Source: Bradyrhizobium sediminis
GTDB lineage: Bacteria > Pseudomonadota > Alphaproteobacteria > Rhizobiales > Xanthobacteraceae
NCBI RefSeq assembly: GCF_018736105.1
Contig: NZ_CP076135.1
Span: forward strand, 2,106,001 to 2,170,000
Length of the DNA: 64,000 nt
Direction of reading: 5' to 3'
Each line of letters opens with the position of its first letter. Position 1 is the first letter of the stretch. The position numbers were made by a program, and so were the translations under genes. This document shows, piece after piece, positions 45,120 through 56,405 of the stretch. The notes beneath the pieces were generated by a model that ran no database searches, was not told the origin of the DNA, and saw only the letters and a list, made by a program, of their open reading frames with translations.

Positions 45120-48082
45120 CCTCATCCGCGAAGGGCGACGCGGACCAACAGAGTCTGGCCGCGCGGTTTGTGGACGGACCGCATGTGTCCGCTCCCGATA
45201 TAGCCGAACAGCGACTGGCAGACTGGCTGACCGATCTGGCGCCGGAGCAGGCGGCTGCGATCGACGATCTCACCGGCCGGTTTCCCCGCGCCAGGACCAT
45301 TCTCCTCGGCATCGCCGAAGCCTCTCCCTATCTGTTCGATCTGCTGCGCGCCGACGCCGCGCGCGCCATCCGGTTGCTTGAATGCGAACCGGAGCCGCAT
45401 CTGGCCCGGCTGATCGAAAAGACCAGCCGCAACGTTTCGGCGGCTTCGAGCGAAGCCGACGTCATGCAACTGCTTCGCCGCATGAAGTCGGAGGCCGCGC
45501 TCCTGATCGCGCTGTGCGACATCGGCGGGCTGTGGCCGGTGATGCAGGTGACCGCGGCGCTGACCGATCTCGCGGTCGCCTCGGTGCAGGCGGCGCTGCG
45601 CTTCCTGCTGCGGCAGGAAGCCGCACGAGGCAAGCTGCTGCCGCCCAATCCCGATGCCCCGGAGGACGACAGCGGTCTGGTCGTGCTCGCGATGGGCAAG
45701 ATGGGCGCGGGCGAGCTGAACTATTCCAGCGATATCGATCTGATCGTGTTCTTCGATTCCGAGGCGCCGACGCTGGCGCCGGGCATCGAGCCGCAGACGT
45801 TCTTCGTGCGCGTCACCCAGGCTTTGGCGCGGCTGCTGCAGCAGCGCAATGGCGACGGTTACGTGTTCCGGGTCGACCTGCGGCTGCGGCCGGATCCGTC
45901 CTCGACGCAGGTGGCGATCTCGATGGCCGCGGCGCTGCATTATTACGAGCGGGAAGGGCGGACCTGGGAACGCGCCGCCATGATCAAGGCGCGGCCCTGC
46001 GCCGGCGATGCCAAAGCCGGCGAGGCGCTGGTTGCGGAAATCGCGCCCTTCGTCTGGCGCAAGCATCTGGATTTCGCAGCTCTTGCCGACGTCCACGACA
46101 TGAAGCGGCAGATGCAGACGTTTCGCGGGCAGAGCGAGATCGCGGTCGAGGGTCACAACGTCAAGGTCGGGCGGGGCGGTATCCGCGAGATCGAGTTCTT
46201 CGCCCAGACCCAGCAGTTGATCGCCGGCGGCCGGCACCCGGAATTGCGGGTGCGGCCGACGCTGGAAGCGCTCAAGGTGCTGGCCTCGAGCAACTGGATT
46301 ACCTTCGCCGCGCGCGACGAGTTGACCGCGGCCTATCATTATCTGCGGCGGGTCGAACACCGCCTGCAGATGGTCGCCGACGAGCAGACCCATGCCTTGC
46401 CCGACGAGGTCGAGGCGGTGGAGCGCTTTGCCTGCTTCCTCGGCTATGACAGCCGCGCCGCATTCGCCAGGGACCTGCTCGGCCATCTCAAGGTCGTGCA
46501 GGGGCATTACGGCAAGCTGTTCGAGGGCGATCCGACCGGCACGGCGAAATTGCCGGCGGCCGATTACAGCGCCGGTCCCGACGATCCGCGCCTGATCGAA
46601 CATCTGGTCTCGCTCGGCTTCAAGAAGCCGGTGGTGGTGGCGGGAACCGTGCAGCAATGGATGACCGGCGATTATCGCGCGTTGCGCGTCGAAGCGACCC
46701 GGAACGCCTTCGTCGAATTCGTGCCGGGATTGATCGACGGTCTGGCCCGCGCCGAAGAACCCGACAATGCGGTGGCTGCCTTCGACCGCTTCCTGCAGGC
46801 GCTGCAGCGCGGCGGGCGGCTGATTTCGCTGCTCAGCCAGAACCGCGACCTGGTCGCGCTGGTGGCGCTGATCCTCGGCGCGGCGCCCCGGCTCGGCGAC
46901 ATGCTGGCGCGGCAACCGCAGATCATGGATGGGCTGATCGATCCGCGCTTCTTCGGCGCCATTCCCGACCGGCAGGAATTATCGGCGCGGCTCGCGGCGA
47001 CCCTGGCGGACGCGGATTCCTATGAAGAATTTCTCGATCGATTGCGGCTGTTCGGCCAGGAAAGCCTGTTCCTGATCGGCACCCGGATCCTGTCCGGCAC
47101 GGTGTCCGCCCAGCAGGCCAGCGTCGCCTTCGCCGACGTCGCCGAGGGCATCGTCCATACCGTGCATGGCCTCGTGACCGACCGCTTCGCGGCCCAGCAC
47201 GGCCGGATCAGGGGGCAGGAGACTGCGATCCTCGCGATGGGCAGGCTCGGCAGCCGCGAGATGACCGCGTCATCCGATCTCGACCTGATCCTGCTCTATG
47301 ATTTCGACCACGACCATCCGGACTCCGACGGCGAGCGGTCGCTGCACGGCGCCCAGTATTTTGCCCGTTTCACGCAGCGGCTGATCAGCGCCTTTACGAC
47401 GCGGACCAATTATGGCGTGCTCTACGACGTCGATATGCGGCTGCGGCCGTCGGGGCGCGCGGGCCCGGTGGCCTCGCGGATCGATTCCTTTGCCGACTAT
47501 CAGGAGCGCGAGGCCTGGACCTGGGAGCATATGGCGCTGACCCGCGCGCGGGTGATTTCGGCGTCGCCGGAATTTCGCGCGCGTATCGAGGCGATCGTTC
47601 ACGGCGTGCTGACCCGGCCGCGCGACCGCGCCGGCGTCGCCGGCGACGTCGCCGACATGCGCCGCGCCATCGCGCAGGAGAAGGGCGAGGACGATGTCTG
47701 GGACCTGAAATACGCAGCCGGCGGCATCGTCGACATCGATTTCATCGCGCAATATCTGCAGCTGGCTCACGCCGCCGACAAGCCCGACATTCTTGACGTC
47801 TCCACGCTGCAGGTGCTCGACAACGCCGCGCGGCTCGGCGTGCTGCCGCAATCGTCGGTGGAAATCCTGCGTTCGGCGGCGCGGCTCTATCATGACCTGA
47901 CGCAGATCCTGCGGCTCTGTGTCAGCGAGAAATTCAAGCCGGAAACCGCGGGCGAAGACCTGTTGCGCGTGATGGCGCGGGCCGGCGATGCCCCGGACTT
48001 CTCGTCGCTGGAGGCGCGGGTCAAGGAGACGCAGACCGAAGTGCGCCGGGTGTTTGCGGATCTCGTCGAAGGCCGGAACTAG
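45116..48082 (+). CDS. glnE: Bifunctional glutamine synthetase adenylyltransferase/adenylyl-removing enzyme
   Basis: A 988-residue cytoplasmic enzyme that adenylylates and deadenylylates glutamine synthetase in response to PII and glutamine. Both nucleotidyltransferase domains are complete. The N-terminal deadenylylase domain has GELNYSSDIDLIVFFD (about residue 200); the C-terminal adenylylase domain has MTASSDLDLILLYDFD (about 720). Each is followed by its helical domain (VGRGGIREIEFFAQTQQLI and the AAGGIVDIDFIAQYLQLAHA copy). Full length. The start overlaps the kinase stop. After its stop the gene order changes to the inserted hydantoinase block. Confidence 0.97.
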   Translation: MTSSAKGDADQQSLAARFVDGPHVSAPDIAEQRLADWLTDLAPEQAAAIDDLTGRFPRARTILLGIAEASPYLFDLLRADAARAIRLLECEPEPHLARLIEKTSRNVSAASSEADVMQLLRRMKSEAALLIALCDIGGLWPVMQVTAALTDLAVASVQAALRFLLRQEAARGKLLPPNPDAPEDDSGLVVLAMGKMGAGELNYSSDIDLIVFFDSEAPTLAPGIEPQTFFVRVTQALARLLQQRNGDGYVFRVDLRLRPDPSSTQVAISMAAALHYYEREGRTWERAAMIKARPCAGDAKAGEALVAEIAPFVWRKHLDFAALADVHDMKRQMQTFRGQSEIAVEGHNVKVGRGGIREIEFFAQTQQLIAGGRHPELRVRPTLEALKVLASSNWITFAARDELTAAYHYLRRVEHRLQMVADEQTHALPDEVEAVERFACFLGYDSRAAFARDLLGHLKVVQGHYGKLFEGDPTGTAKLPAADYSAGPDDPRLIEHLVSLGFKKPVVVAGTVQQWMTGDYRALRVEATRNAFVEFVPGLIDGLARAEEPDNAVAAFDRFLQALQRGGRLISLLSQNRDLVALVALILGAAPRLGDMLARQPQIMDGLIDPRFFGAIPDRQELSARLAATLADADSYEEFLDRLRLFGQESLFLIGTRILSGTVSAQQASVAFADVAEGIVHTVHGLVTDRFAAQHGRIRGQETAILAMGRLGSREMTASSDLDLILLYDFDHDHPDSDGERSLHGAQYFARFTQRLISAFTTRTNYGVLYDVDMRLRPSGRAGPVASRIDSFADYQEREAWTWEHMALTRARVISASPEFRARIEAIVHGVLTRPRDRAGVAGDVADMRRAIAQEKGEDDVWDLKYAAGGIVDIDFIAQYLQLAHAADKPDILDVSTLQVLDNAARLGVLPQSSVEILRSAARLYHDLTQILRLCVSEKFKPETAGEDLLRVMARAGDAPDFSSLEARVKETQTEVRRVFADLVEGRN

Positions 48083-48124
48083 GATGCCTTCGAGCCAAGT
48101 GGATTCGGCAGAGACGAACAGACT

Positions 48125-49534
48125 CTAAGGGGCCGAGGGCTTGAACGGCTTCCCCCGACTGAGGTAGCGGCCGTAAGATTTGTCGCCAACGAGTTTTCCT
48201 TCACGTACGACAAAGCGACCGCGCAGCATCGTCGCGATTGGCCATCCCGTGATCTCCAAACCCTCATAGGGGGTGTAATCAGCTCCGTGATGAAGATCCT
48301 TTTGTGACAGGGTTGCTGTTCTCTTGGGATCCCAAATAGCAATGTCTGCGTCATATCCGACGGCAATTGAGCCTTTTCTTGCCAGACCGTAGGTCTTGGC
48401 ATGATTGGTCGCGGTCAGCCCGACGAACTGGTTCAGCGAAATGCGTCCCTTACTGACACCTTCGGAAAACAAGATTGGAAGTCGTGTCTCGATTCCGGGA
48501 ATGCCATTTGGAATCCAGCGAAAGCTAGTTCGCGCGTTGGGCGTGAGCTTGCCGGCTTCGTCGTTGTAGCGAAACGGACAATGGTCGGAAGAAAACAGCG
48601 AGAAGATGCCTTGTTGAAGCCCTTCCCAGCATGCCTGCTGACTTGCTTTGTCCCGAGGCGGCGGAGAACACACATACTTCGCGCCCTCCATGCCCAGATC
48701 CTTCAGGTCGTCTTCCGTCAAGACCAGATATTGTGGGCAGGTCTCACCATGAATCTTCAAGCCGCGCATCCGCGCGCGCCTGATTTCGTCCATCGCTTCA
48801 CGGTTGGAGACATGGACGATGACGATGGGGACGTCGATCAATTCGGCCAAGGAGATAGCGCGGCTGGTGGCCTCCCGCTCTACGATGATGGGGCGCGACT
48901 TGCCGTGAAAATACGGCCCCGTATTTCCGGCACGTTCAAGCCGGTCGGCGAGAAAGCGGATGGCATCGTAGTTTTCCGCATGGATCTGAACGAGGGCACC
49001 CGACTCCCGGGCGAAAGCAAGAACTTCGAGGATCTGGAAGTCGCTCAGTGCCAGGTCAGCGTAGGTCATAAAAATCTTGAGAGAGGTGTAGCCGTCGGCG
49101 ACCAATGCGGGCAGTTCCTGGCCGAGGACGCTCTCAGTGGGATCAGCGATAATGAGATGAAAGGAATGATCGATGTGGCAGTTCTGGTCCGCAAGCGTGT
49201 GATAGTCCTTCAGGGCCTCCCGCAACGGCTGCCCTTTGGCCTGAAGACAGTACGGCATAACGAAAGTATTGCCCCCGAAGGCTGCCGCACGCGTCGCACT
49301 GGCAAAATCGTCCGCCATGACGATCCCGGGCCCGGATGGCTGGGAAATATGGACATGGCTGTCGATGCCTCCAGGCAGAACCAGCATGCCGGCGACATCG
49401 ACGACTTCGTCGGCGTCCGTCAGCGACTCCCCGATCGAGACGATGCGCCCGTTCCTGATCCCGATATCGGCATTGTAGGTCTCGCTCGCGGTAGCGATCG
49501 TGCCGTGACGGATGACAGTGTCGAAGGCAGCCAT
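48125..49534 (-). CDS. Dihydropyrimidinase/D-hydantoinase-family amidohydrolase
   Basis: A 469-residue binuclear zinc cyclic amidohydrolase. Ligands: His60 and His62 (GGIDSHVHIS), carboxylated Lys153 (GYTSLKIFMTY), His in LVQIHAENYD, His in VIVHVSNREA, and Asp in LFSSDHCPF. It belongs with dihydropyrimidinases and hydantoinases, opening hydantoin or dihydropyrimidine rings to N-carbamoyl amino acids. The substrate is unknown, and no N-carbamoylase gene follows. It is the last gene of a minus-strand operon with an AMDase-like enzyme and an ABC importer. Base composition is visibly less GC-rich than flanking glnE. Confidence 0.9.
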   Translation of the reverse strand: MAAFDTVIRHGTIATASETYNADIGIRNGRIVSIGESLTDADEVVDVAGMLVLPGGIDSHVHISQPSGPGIVMADDFASATRAAAFGGNTFVMPYCLQAKGQPLREALKDYHTLADQNCHIDHSFHLIIADPTESVLGQELPALVADGYTSLKIFMTYADLALSDFQILEVLAFARESGALVQIHAENYDAIRFLADRLERAGNTGPYFHGKSRPIIVEREATSRAISLAELIDVPIVIVHVSNREAMDEIRRARMRGLKIHGETCPQYLVLTEDDLKDLGMEGAKYVCSPPPRDKASQQACWEGLQQGIFSLFSSDHCPFRYNDEAGKLTPNARTSFRWIPNGIPGIETRLPILFSEGVSKGRISLNQFVGLTATNHAKTYGLARKGSIAVGYDADIAIWDPKRTATLSQKDLHHGADYTPYEGLEITGWPIATMLRGRFVVREGKLVGDKSYGRYLSRGKPFKPSAP

Positions 49535-49576
49535 GGTTCATTCTCCAGATAACAACACGCAACCTGCCGCAAAGGG

Positions 49577-50305
49577 TCACGCAACTTCTTGAAACAGCGA
49601 ACCCCACTCTGTCACGCGCCGGGTATCCACGCCGGCGAGCCTTAGACATTTCCAGACTACAGTCGCGATCGTGTCATAGATTGGAATGCCGGTTTCACGT
49701 TCGAGCTTCGCAACCGATGGTGCGGCCTTCAAATTGGTGCAGATGATCGTGATTGCATCCGGTCTGTCCATTGCAACGTCGCGGGTCATCGCCTCCAGTT
49801 GCGAGACCGGCACCTCCGAAAAGGAAAAATTGTCCTGCAGGCCGAGATGCCGTTCGCCCTGGCAGACGATACCGAGCTTTCCGTAGTTTTCGAGGATTTT
49901 GGCCTGAACGTCATCCAGATAAGGCGTGACGTAGCCGAGCCTCGTTACTTTGCGCTGCTCGAGGATCTCGTTAAGCGCCAGCATCGAGGTCGTAGCGGGA
50001 ATTCCGGTGGCCGCGGAGATCTGTTCGCAAAGGCGGACGTCGGCCTCAAACCCCAGCCATCCGGAGGAAGTGCCATTCCATCCGATCGAATCCACCTTCG
50101 CATGCGCCAGCAATTCTGCCGCCCGCAGGATTTCGTCATTGTCGAACTGAGCGAGTGCTTTGCTGGAAAGCGCTATTTCCGTAACCTTGAAACGGGAGAA
50201 GTGCGCGGAAACCTCGGGCAGGCCGGCAACCATGGCGGTTGTAATCGGTTCCAGAGCAGTATTGGACGAAGGGGTGAGCATTCCAAGAAGAACACGCTTT
50301 GTCAT
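49577..50305 (-). CDS. Arylmalonate-decarboxylase-like member of the Asp/Glu racemase superfamily
   Basis: A 242-residue cytoplasmic enzyme of the Asp/Glu/hydantoin racemase, maleate isomerase and arylmalonate decarboxylase (AMDase) superfamily. Racemases and maleate isomerase use two Cys. Here the first position is Gly78 in WNGTSSG, while the second Cys189 remains (IICTNLKAAP). In Bordetella AMDase the same pattern is Gly74-Thr75-Ser76, Tyr126 and Cys188, and this protein has Gly78-Thr79-Ser80, Tyr129 (TPYLDDV) and Cys189. A decarboxylase or related one-cysteine reaction is therefore more likely than racemisation. The gene overlaps the ABC ATPase gene by 4 bases. Confidence 0.8.
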   Translation of the reverse strand: MTKRVLLGMLTPSSNTALEPITTAMVAGLPEVSAHFSRFKVTEIALSSKALAQFDNDEILRAAELLAHAKVDSIGWNGTSSGWLGFEADVRLCEQISAATGIPATTSMLALNEILEQRKVTRLGYVTPYLDDVQAKILENYGKLGIVCQGERHLGLQDNFSFSEVPVSQLEAMTRDVAMDRPDAITIICTNLKAAPSVAKLERETGIPIYDTIATVVWKCLRLAGVDTRRVTEWGSLFQEVA

Positions 50306-51090
50306 TGGTGGTCCGTTGTTTCCAAGGGTTGATTTGCCCGCTCGGAGCGAAGCAGATCGAGGATATGGCGCTTGGTTTCGTTGAACTGCGGGCTCGTGAT
50401 GTCCCGGGGTCGCGACAGGTCGATCGGAATGATCTCCCGAATTCGGCCTGGTCGCGCACTCATCACAGCGACGTGCGTTCCGAGCGTCAAAGCTTCGTCG
50501 ATGCCGTGGGTTACGAAGACGATGGTGCCCTGGTGTTTCTGCCAGATTCGAACGAGTTCGTTCTGCATATCCATTCGCGTTTGTTCATCGAGCGCGCCGA
50601 ATGGTTCGTCCATCAGAATAACCTGCGGATTCATAAGCAGTGCGCGTGCAATGCCGACCCGCTGATTCATTCCGCCCGACAGTTCGGAAGGATAGTGGTT
50701 CTCGAAGCCGGTCAACCCGACCATATCGATATAGCGTTGCGCGATGGTGCGCCGCTCGCTTTTTTGGTTGCCACGCAGAAGCAAATGAAAGGCAACATTT
50801 TCCCAGACCGGCAGCCACGGCATTAGATTGGCTTGTTGAAAAACCACGCCCCGATCGGATCCGGGGGAGGAAATCAGCTGTCCATCGACCGTTACGGTGC
50901 CGGAAGTTGGCTTCTCGAAGCCGGCGATCATATTCAGCAGCGTGGACTTTCCGCATCCGCTGGGCCCGAGCAAGCAAACGAATTCGTTTTTCGCAACCTG
51001 AAGATTGATATCGTCGAGAGCGACGACATCGGACTTCCGTTTGGCGTCCTTGAATACTTTGGACAGGCGGGAAATTTCGATCGTGGCCAT
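50302..51090 (-). CDS. ABC transporter ATP-binding protein (nitrate/sulfonate/taurine type)
   Basis: A 262-residue nucleotide-binding subunit of the SsuB/TauB/NrtD type. Walker A LGPSGCGKST at residues 41-50, Q loop in FQQANLMPW, signature LSGGMNQRVGIARAL, Walker B VILMDEPFGALD, and switch His in FVTHGIDEA are all intact. It pairs with the permease 3 bases upstream and the periplasmic binding protein before that. The substrate is expected to be a small organic compound processed by the two enzymes of this operon. Confidence 0.95.
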   Translation of the reverse strand: MATIEISRLSKVFKDAKRKSDVVALDDINLQVAKNEFVCLLGPSGCGKSTLLNMIAGFEKPTSGTVTVDGQLISSPGSDRGVVFQQANLMPWLPVWENVAFHLLLRGNQKSERRTIAQRYIDMVGLTGFENHYPSELSGGMNQRVGIARALLMNPQVILMDEPFGALDEQTRMDMQNELVRIWQKHQGTIVFVTHGIDEALTLGTHVAVMSARPGRIREIIPIDLSRPRDITSPQFNETKRHILDLLRSERANQPLETTDHQ

Positions 51091-51093
51091 GTC

Positions 51094-51915
51094 TCATTCC
51101 CCGCCCTGGATGGTGGTATTGCGCTGCCAGTGAAGGACCTGGCTCATGACGGCGCGGATACCGAGATCACTCAGGAAGCCGAGCAGCCCGATGCTGGCCA
51201 TGGCGGCAAGAACGAGGTCGTAACGCAGGAAGTAATACGAGTCCCACAGCACGTAGCCGAGGCCGCTCTTCACCGCGACCATCTCGGCGGTAACGGTAAG
51301 CATCCATGCCGATCCAATTCCGATACGCAGGCCGGCAAAAATGTTCGGCAACGCGGCGGGCAGCACGATAAAGCGGAGTAGCTCGCGATTCTTGCCGCCG
51401 ACCATCGCGCCCGCACGAATGAGATTGCGGTCGCAATTCTTCACGCCGTGAATCGTATTGAGCAGGATCGGAAAAAATGCGCCGAGAAACACGAGAAAAA
51501 TTGCGGGCTTGTTGGCTATTCCAAACCAGATGATCGCCAGCGGAATCCATGACACCGGTGGAATCGGCCGCAGCATTTGCAGCGTCGGTTCGATGATCAC
51601 TTCGGTGGCGCGAGACCAGCCGATGGCAACGCCCAGCACAACAGCAAGAAAGGTGGCGATCGCAAAGCCCGCGAGAACGCGGGAAAAGCTGGATGCCATG
51701 TCGTAGACCCAATGCCCGCTGTAGGTTTGGGTGTTGCCATCGGTACCGAATATCCAGTCCGCCCATGCCCACAGCACGGTCGACGGCGCCGGCAACAAGG
51801 CGGCGGGAAGCGCGCCCGACCGCGAGAACGCTTCCCACCCCACCAGAATCAGGAAGGGCACGACGTAGCGATCAAGCTTCCTGAGGTGGAGGACGTTGAG
51901 CATGATCGACCTCAA
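51094..51915 (-). CDS. ABC transporter permease (SsuC/TauC type)
   Basis: A 273-residue inner-membrane permease with about six helices. The EAA loop typical for coupling to the ATPase is visible at AGAMVGGKNRELLRFIVLPA. N-terminal helix VVPFLILVGWEAFSRSG and the WAWADWIFGTDGN loop fit the nitrate/sulfonate/taurine family. The start overlaps the binding-protein stop (ATGA); the ATP-binding gene follows after 3 bases. Confidence 0.93.
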   Translation of the reverse strand: MRSIMLNVLHLRKLDRYVVPFLILVGWEAFSRSGALPAALLPAPSTVLWAWADWIFGTDGNTQTYSGHWVYDMASSFSRVLAGFAIATFLAVVLGVAIGWSRATEVIIEPTLQMLRPIPPVSWIPLAIIWFGIANKPAIFLVFLGAFFPILLNTIHGVKNCDRNLIRAGAMVGGKNRELLRFIVLPAALPNIFAGLRIGIGSAWMLTVTAEMVAVKSGLGYVLWDSYYFLRYDLVLAAMASIGLLGFLSDLGIRAVMSQVLHWQRNTTIQGGE

Positions 51916-52919
51916 TAGCCCAGGTCGGACTTGGGCTTGCCGGTCGCAGCCTCCAGAAAGCGGTAATCCATGTTCTTCTCGACCGCGGCCGAGACATCCG
52001 AGTTGATGTACTTCAGGTCGCGCATCATGCCGGCGATCGCCACGGCCGAAGCACGATACATCTTCGGGTCCGGGTCGAGATTATCCACGGCGCCTGCGGC
52101 AATTGCCTTGTCGAGACCGGTGATCTTTGAGATCACGGCAACCAAAGCTGCCTTGTCGCCCGCGATGAATTCATCAACCTTCACCACCGCGCGGACGGTG
52201 TTCTCGAGTTCCTTGGGCTTCGCTGCGACAACATCCGACCGGGTTAGAATGATGTTGGTGAGCTTGCCTGCGGCCTGATCATAGGGAAGACCGAACAGCT
52301 TGGCTGCCTTGTTCTGCAGTATCTGCGTTGCAAAAGGCTCGACGGTGCAGATCAACTCGATTTCCCCGCGTCGCAAGGCTTGCAAGTGGTCCGACGGATT
52401 CGGAATGTTGACGAACTGCACGTCCTTGTTGATATCGATGCCCTGTTTGGCAAATGCGCCGCGCATGTGAATGTCCTGCGCATTTCCGCGGGACGCCGCT
52501 ACGCGGAACGGCTTTCCGGCGGCCTTGAAATCGGCAATGACCTTTTTGAGAGATGCCCAATCGTTCGGCGTGACTTCCAGATCGTTTCCGACCAGCATCG
52601 CCGAGCCGCCGTTGACCTGCCCCGAGATCGCCACCACATCGAAACCCTTGTCGAGCGCAATCGCGTAGTGAAGGTAGGTGACTTGGGCGACATCGATATT
52701 CTTGGATACCAGGGCAGTGAGTGCGTCGGTCCCGGTATTGAAGCCGACGGCGTCGATCTGAACGCCCTTCGCATATTGCGGTGTTAGCGACATCGGCGTG
52801 CAGTGAGCGCACTTCGCGTAACCGAGTTTGATCGAGGGCTCGACTTGGGCAAAGGTGCTTGCGACGTCCAGCGAAGCGAAACCAAGGGCGATGAGGGTAG
52901 CCAGCAGAAGTTTTCTCAC
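51912..52919 (-). CDS. ABC transporter periplasmic binding protein (NMT1/SsuA type)
   Basis: A 335-residue exported binding protein. GTG 52919 is chosen because it begins the signal peptide (VRKLLLATLIALGFASLDVASTFA) and is preceded by GGAGAT; the frame stays open 37 codons further without a signal. The mature domain is the NMT1/SsuA fold (TGTDALTALVSKNIDVAQVT and EIELICTVEPFATQIL). A CAHC pair near the mature N-terminus (YAKCAHCTPMSL) is unusual for the family and could be a metal site or disulfide. First gene of the four-protein transport and catabolic operon, divergent from the GntR regulator. Confidence 0.92.
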   Translation of the reverse strand: MRKLLLATLIALGFASLDVASTFAQVEPSIKLGYAKCAHCTPMSLTPQYAKGVQIDAVGFNTGTDALTALVSKNIDVAQVTYLHYAIALDKGFDVVAISGQVNGGSAMLVGNDLEVTPNDWASLKKVIADFKAAGKPFRVAASRGNAQDIHMRGAFAKQGIDINKDVQFVNIPNPSDHLQALRRGEIELICTVEPFATQILQNKAAKLFGLPYDQAAGKLTNIILTRSDVVAAKPKELENTVRAVVKVDEFIAGDKAALVAVISKITGLDKAIAAGAVDNLDPDPKMYRASAVAIAGMMRDLKYINSDVSAAVEKNMDYRFLEAATGKPKSDLGY

Positions 52920-52988
52920 GGCTGATCTCCGGTCAGTTGTTTGCGGATTCCTTGTCCGAGCAATGATTGTAGCAATCCCTATGCCAAA

Positions 52989-53005
52989 TTGGATACGATA
53001 TGCAA
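52989..53005. promoter_or_regulatory. Candidate GntR/FCD operator of the hydantoinase operon
   Basis: TTGGATACGATATGCAA is a 17-bp imperfect palindrome (arms TTGGATA and TATGCAA, one mismatch) in the divergent gap between the binding-protein and regulator genes. It has the spacing of FCD-type GntR operators and is 70 bases from the binding-protein start. The region around it is A/T-rich. Confidence 0.45.
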
Positions 53006-53123
53006 TCATGATTTTAGCTAGCAATATCAAGGATCTTGATCTATCTTATCTTAAGAAAGGTGCTTGTTCAATGGGCGACGAGCACAGTTTTGAGGCAGCA
53101 GCCATGAAAGGGGACTACCGGGC

Positions 53124-53870
53124 ATGAGCGAGCGCGCGCCACGAGCCAAACTCCGCACCCGCTTCAAGCCGGCTCGGCTGAAATTGTCGTCGGACCATTC
53201 GAAGAGGCCCATCGAGAGAATGTCGCTGCACGATCAGCTGGTCGCGAAGGTTCGTGAAATGATCGTGAACAGCGAACTGCAAGCGGGCGCCCCGTTACCG
53301 GAGCGAATGCTATGCGAGACGTTCGGAGTGTCGCGGACTCCCTTGCGTGAGGCTTTCAAGATATTGGCGAACGAGGGCCTTATCGAACTCCGGTCGCACC
53401 GGACACCTGTGGTTACGCCGATCAATCGCGACGAGATTGCCAACATATTTGACATCATGGTTGCGCTGGACGGCGTTGCCGGGAGTCAGGCTGCAACATT
53501 GGCTACTGATGACGACATCGCCAGACTGAATGCGATGCATGAGCGGCTGATCCAGCTTCATCGCGATGCAGCACGCACCGCATATTTTAGATTGAACCAG
53601 GACATTCACGTTGAGATCACCAGGCTGGCTCGCAATCCCGTTCTTCTCAACATCTGGACGACGCTGCATGCGAACATCTTTCGCGCGCGCGCTGTCGCAA
53701 ATTACGATGCCCGACGATGGACCGAGTCCGTGGAGGAGCACGAAACCTTTATGGCTTTGCTCCGCGCACGCGATGCGGCAGGGTTCGCGGCTGCCCTGAG
53801 CACGCACACGCGTAAGACTGGAGAGGCTGTCCTGCTGACGTTGGAGCGCGCGCCCGCGCGCAATGGCTGA
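53124..53870 (+). CDS. GntR-family regulator, FCD (FadR) subfamily
   Basis: A 248-residue repressor-type regulator. A basic N-terminal extension of about 30 residues precedes the winged helix (SLHDQLVAKVREMIVNSELQ, then CETFGVSRTPLREAFKILANEGLIELR). The C-terminal FCD helical domain has metal-ligand-type residues (FRLNQDIHVEITRLARNPVL and ESVEEHETFMALLRARD). FCD domains bind carboxylated metabolites. It is divergent from the binding-protein gene, so it most likely controls the hydantoinase/AMDase/ABC operon and itself. GC content and codon use resemble the operon more than flanking genes. Confidence 0.92.
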   Translation: MSERAPRAKLRTRFKPARLKLSSDHSKRPIERMSLHDQLVAKVREMIVNSELQAGAPLPERMLCETFGVSRTPLREAFKILANEGLIELRSHRTPVVTPINRDEIANIFDIMVALDGVAGSQAATLATDDDIARLNAMHERLIQLHRDAARTAYFRLNQDIHVEITRLARNPVLLNIWTTLHANIFRARAVANYDARRWTESVEEHETFMALLRARDAAGFAAALSTHTRKTGEAVLLTLERAPARNG

Positions 53871-53883
53871 ATCCGGCGTCCAG

Positions 53884-56208
<2,325 letters not shown>

Positions 56209-56405
56209 GCTTGGACCCCCACCAAAAATCTTATTTGCACCCTGTCCGGAACAGCCCCAGTCGCTTCCGAATCACAGCGATTTGAATCCACTTTTTGCAG
56301 ACTGTCGAGAGTCAACGATTCGTTAATGAAAATAAATCTTGTCCAATGGAGAATCGGGAGTGCGAAAAGCGAGTCCGAAAGGAGAACGCGCCCGGCATCG
56401 GGATT

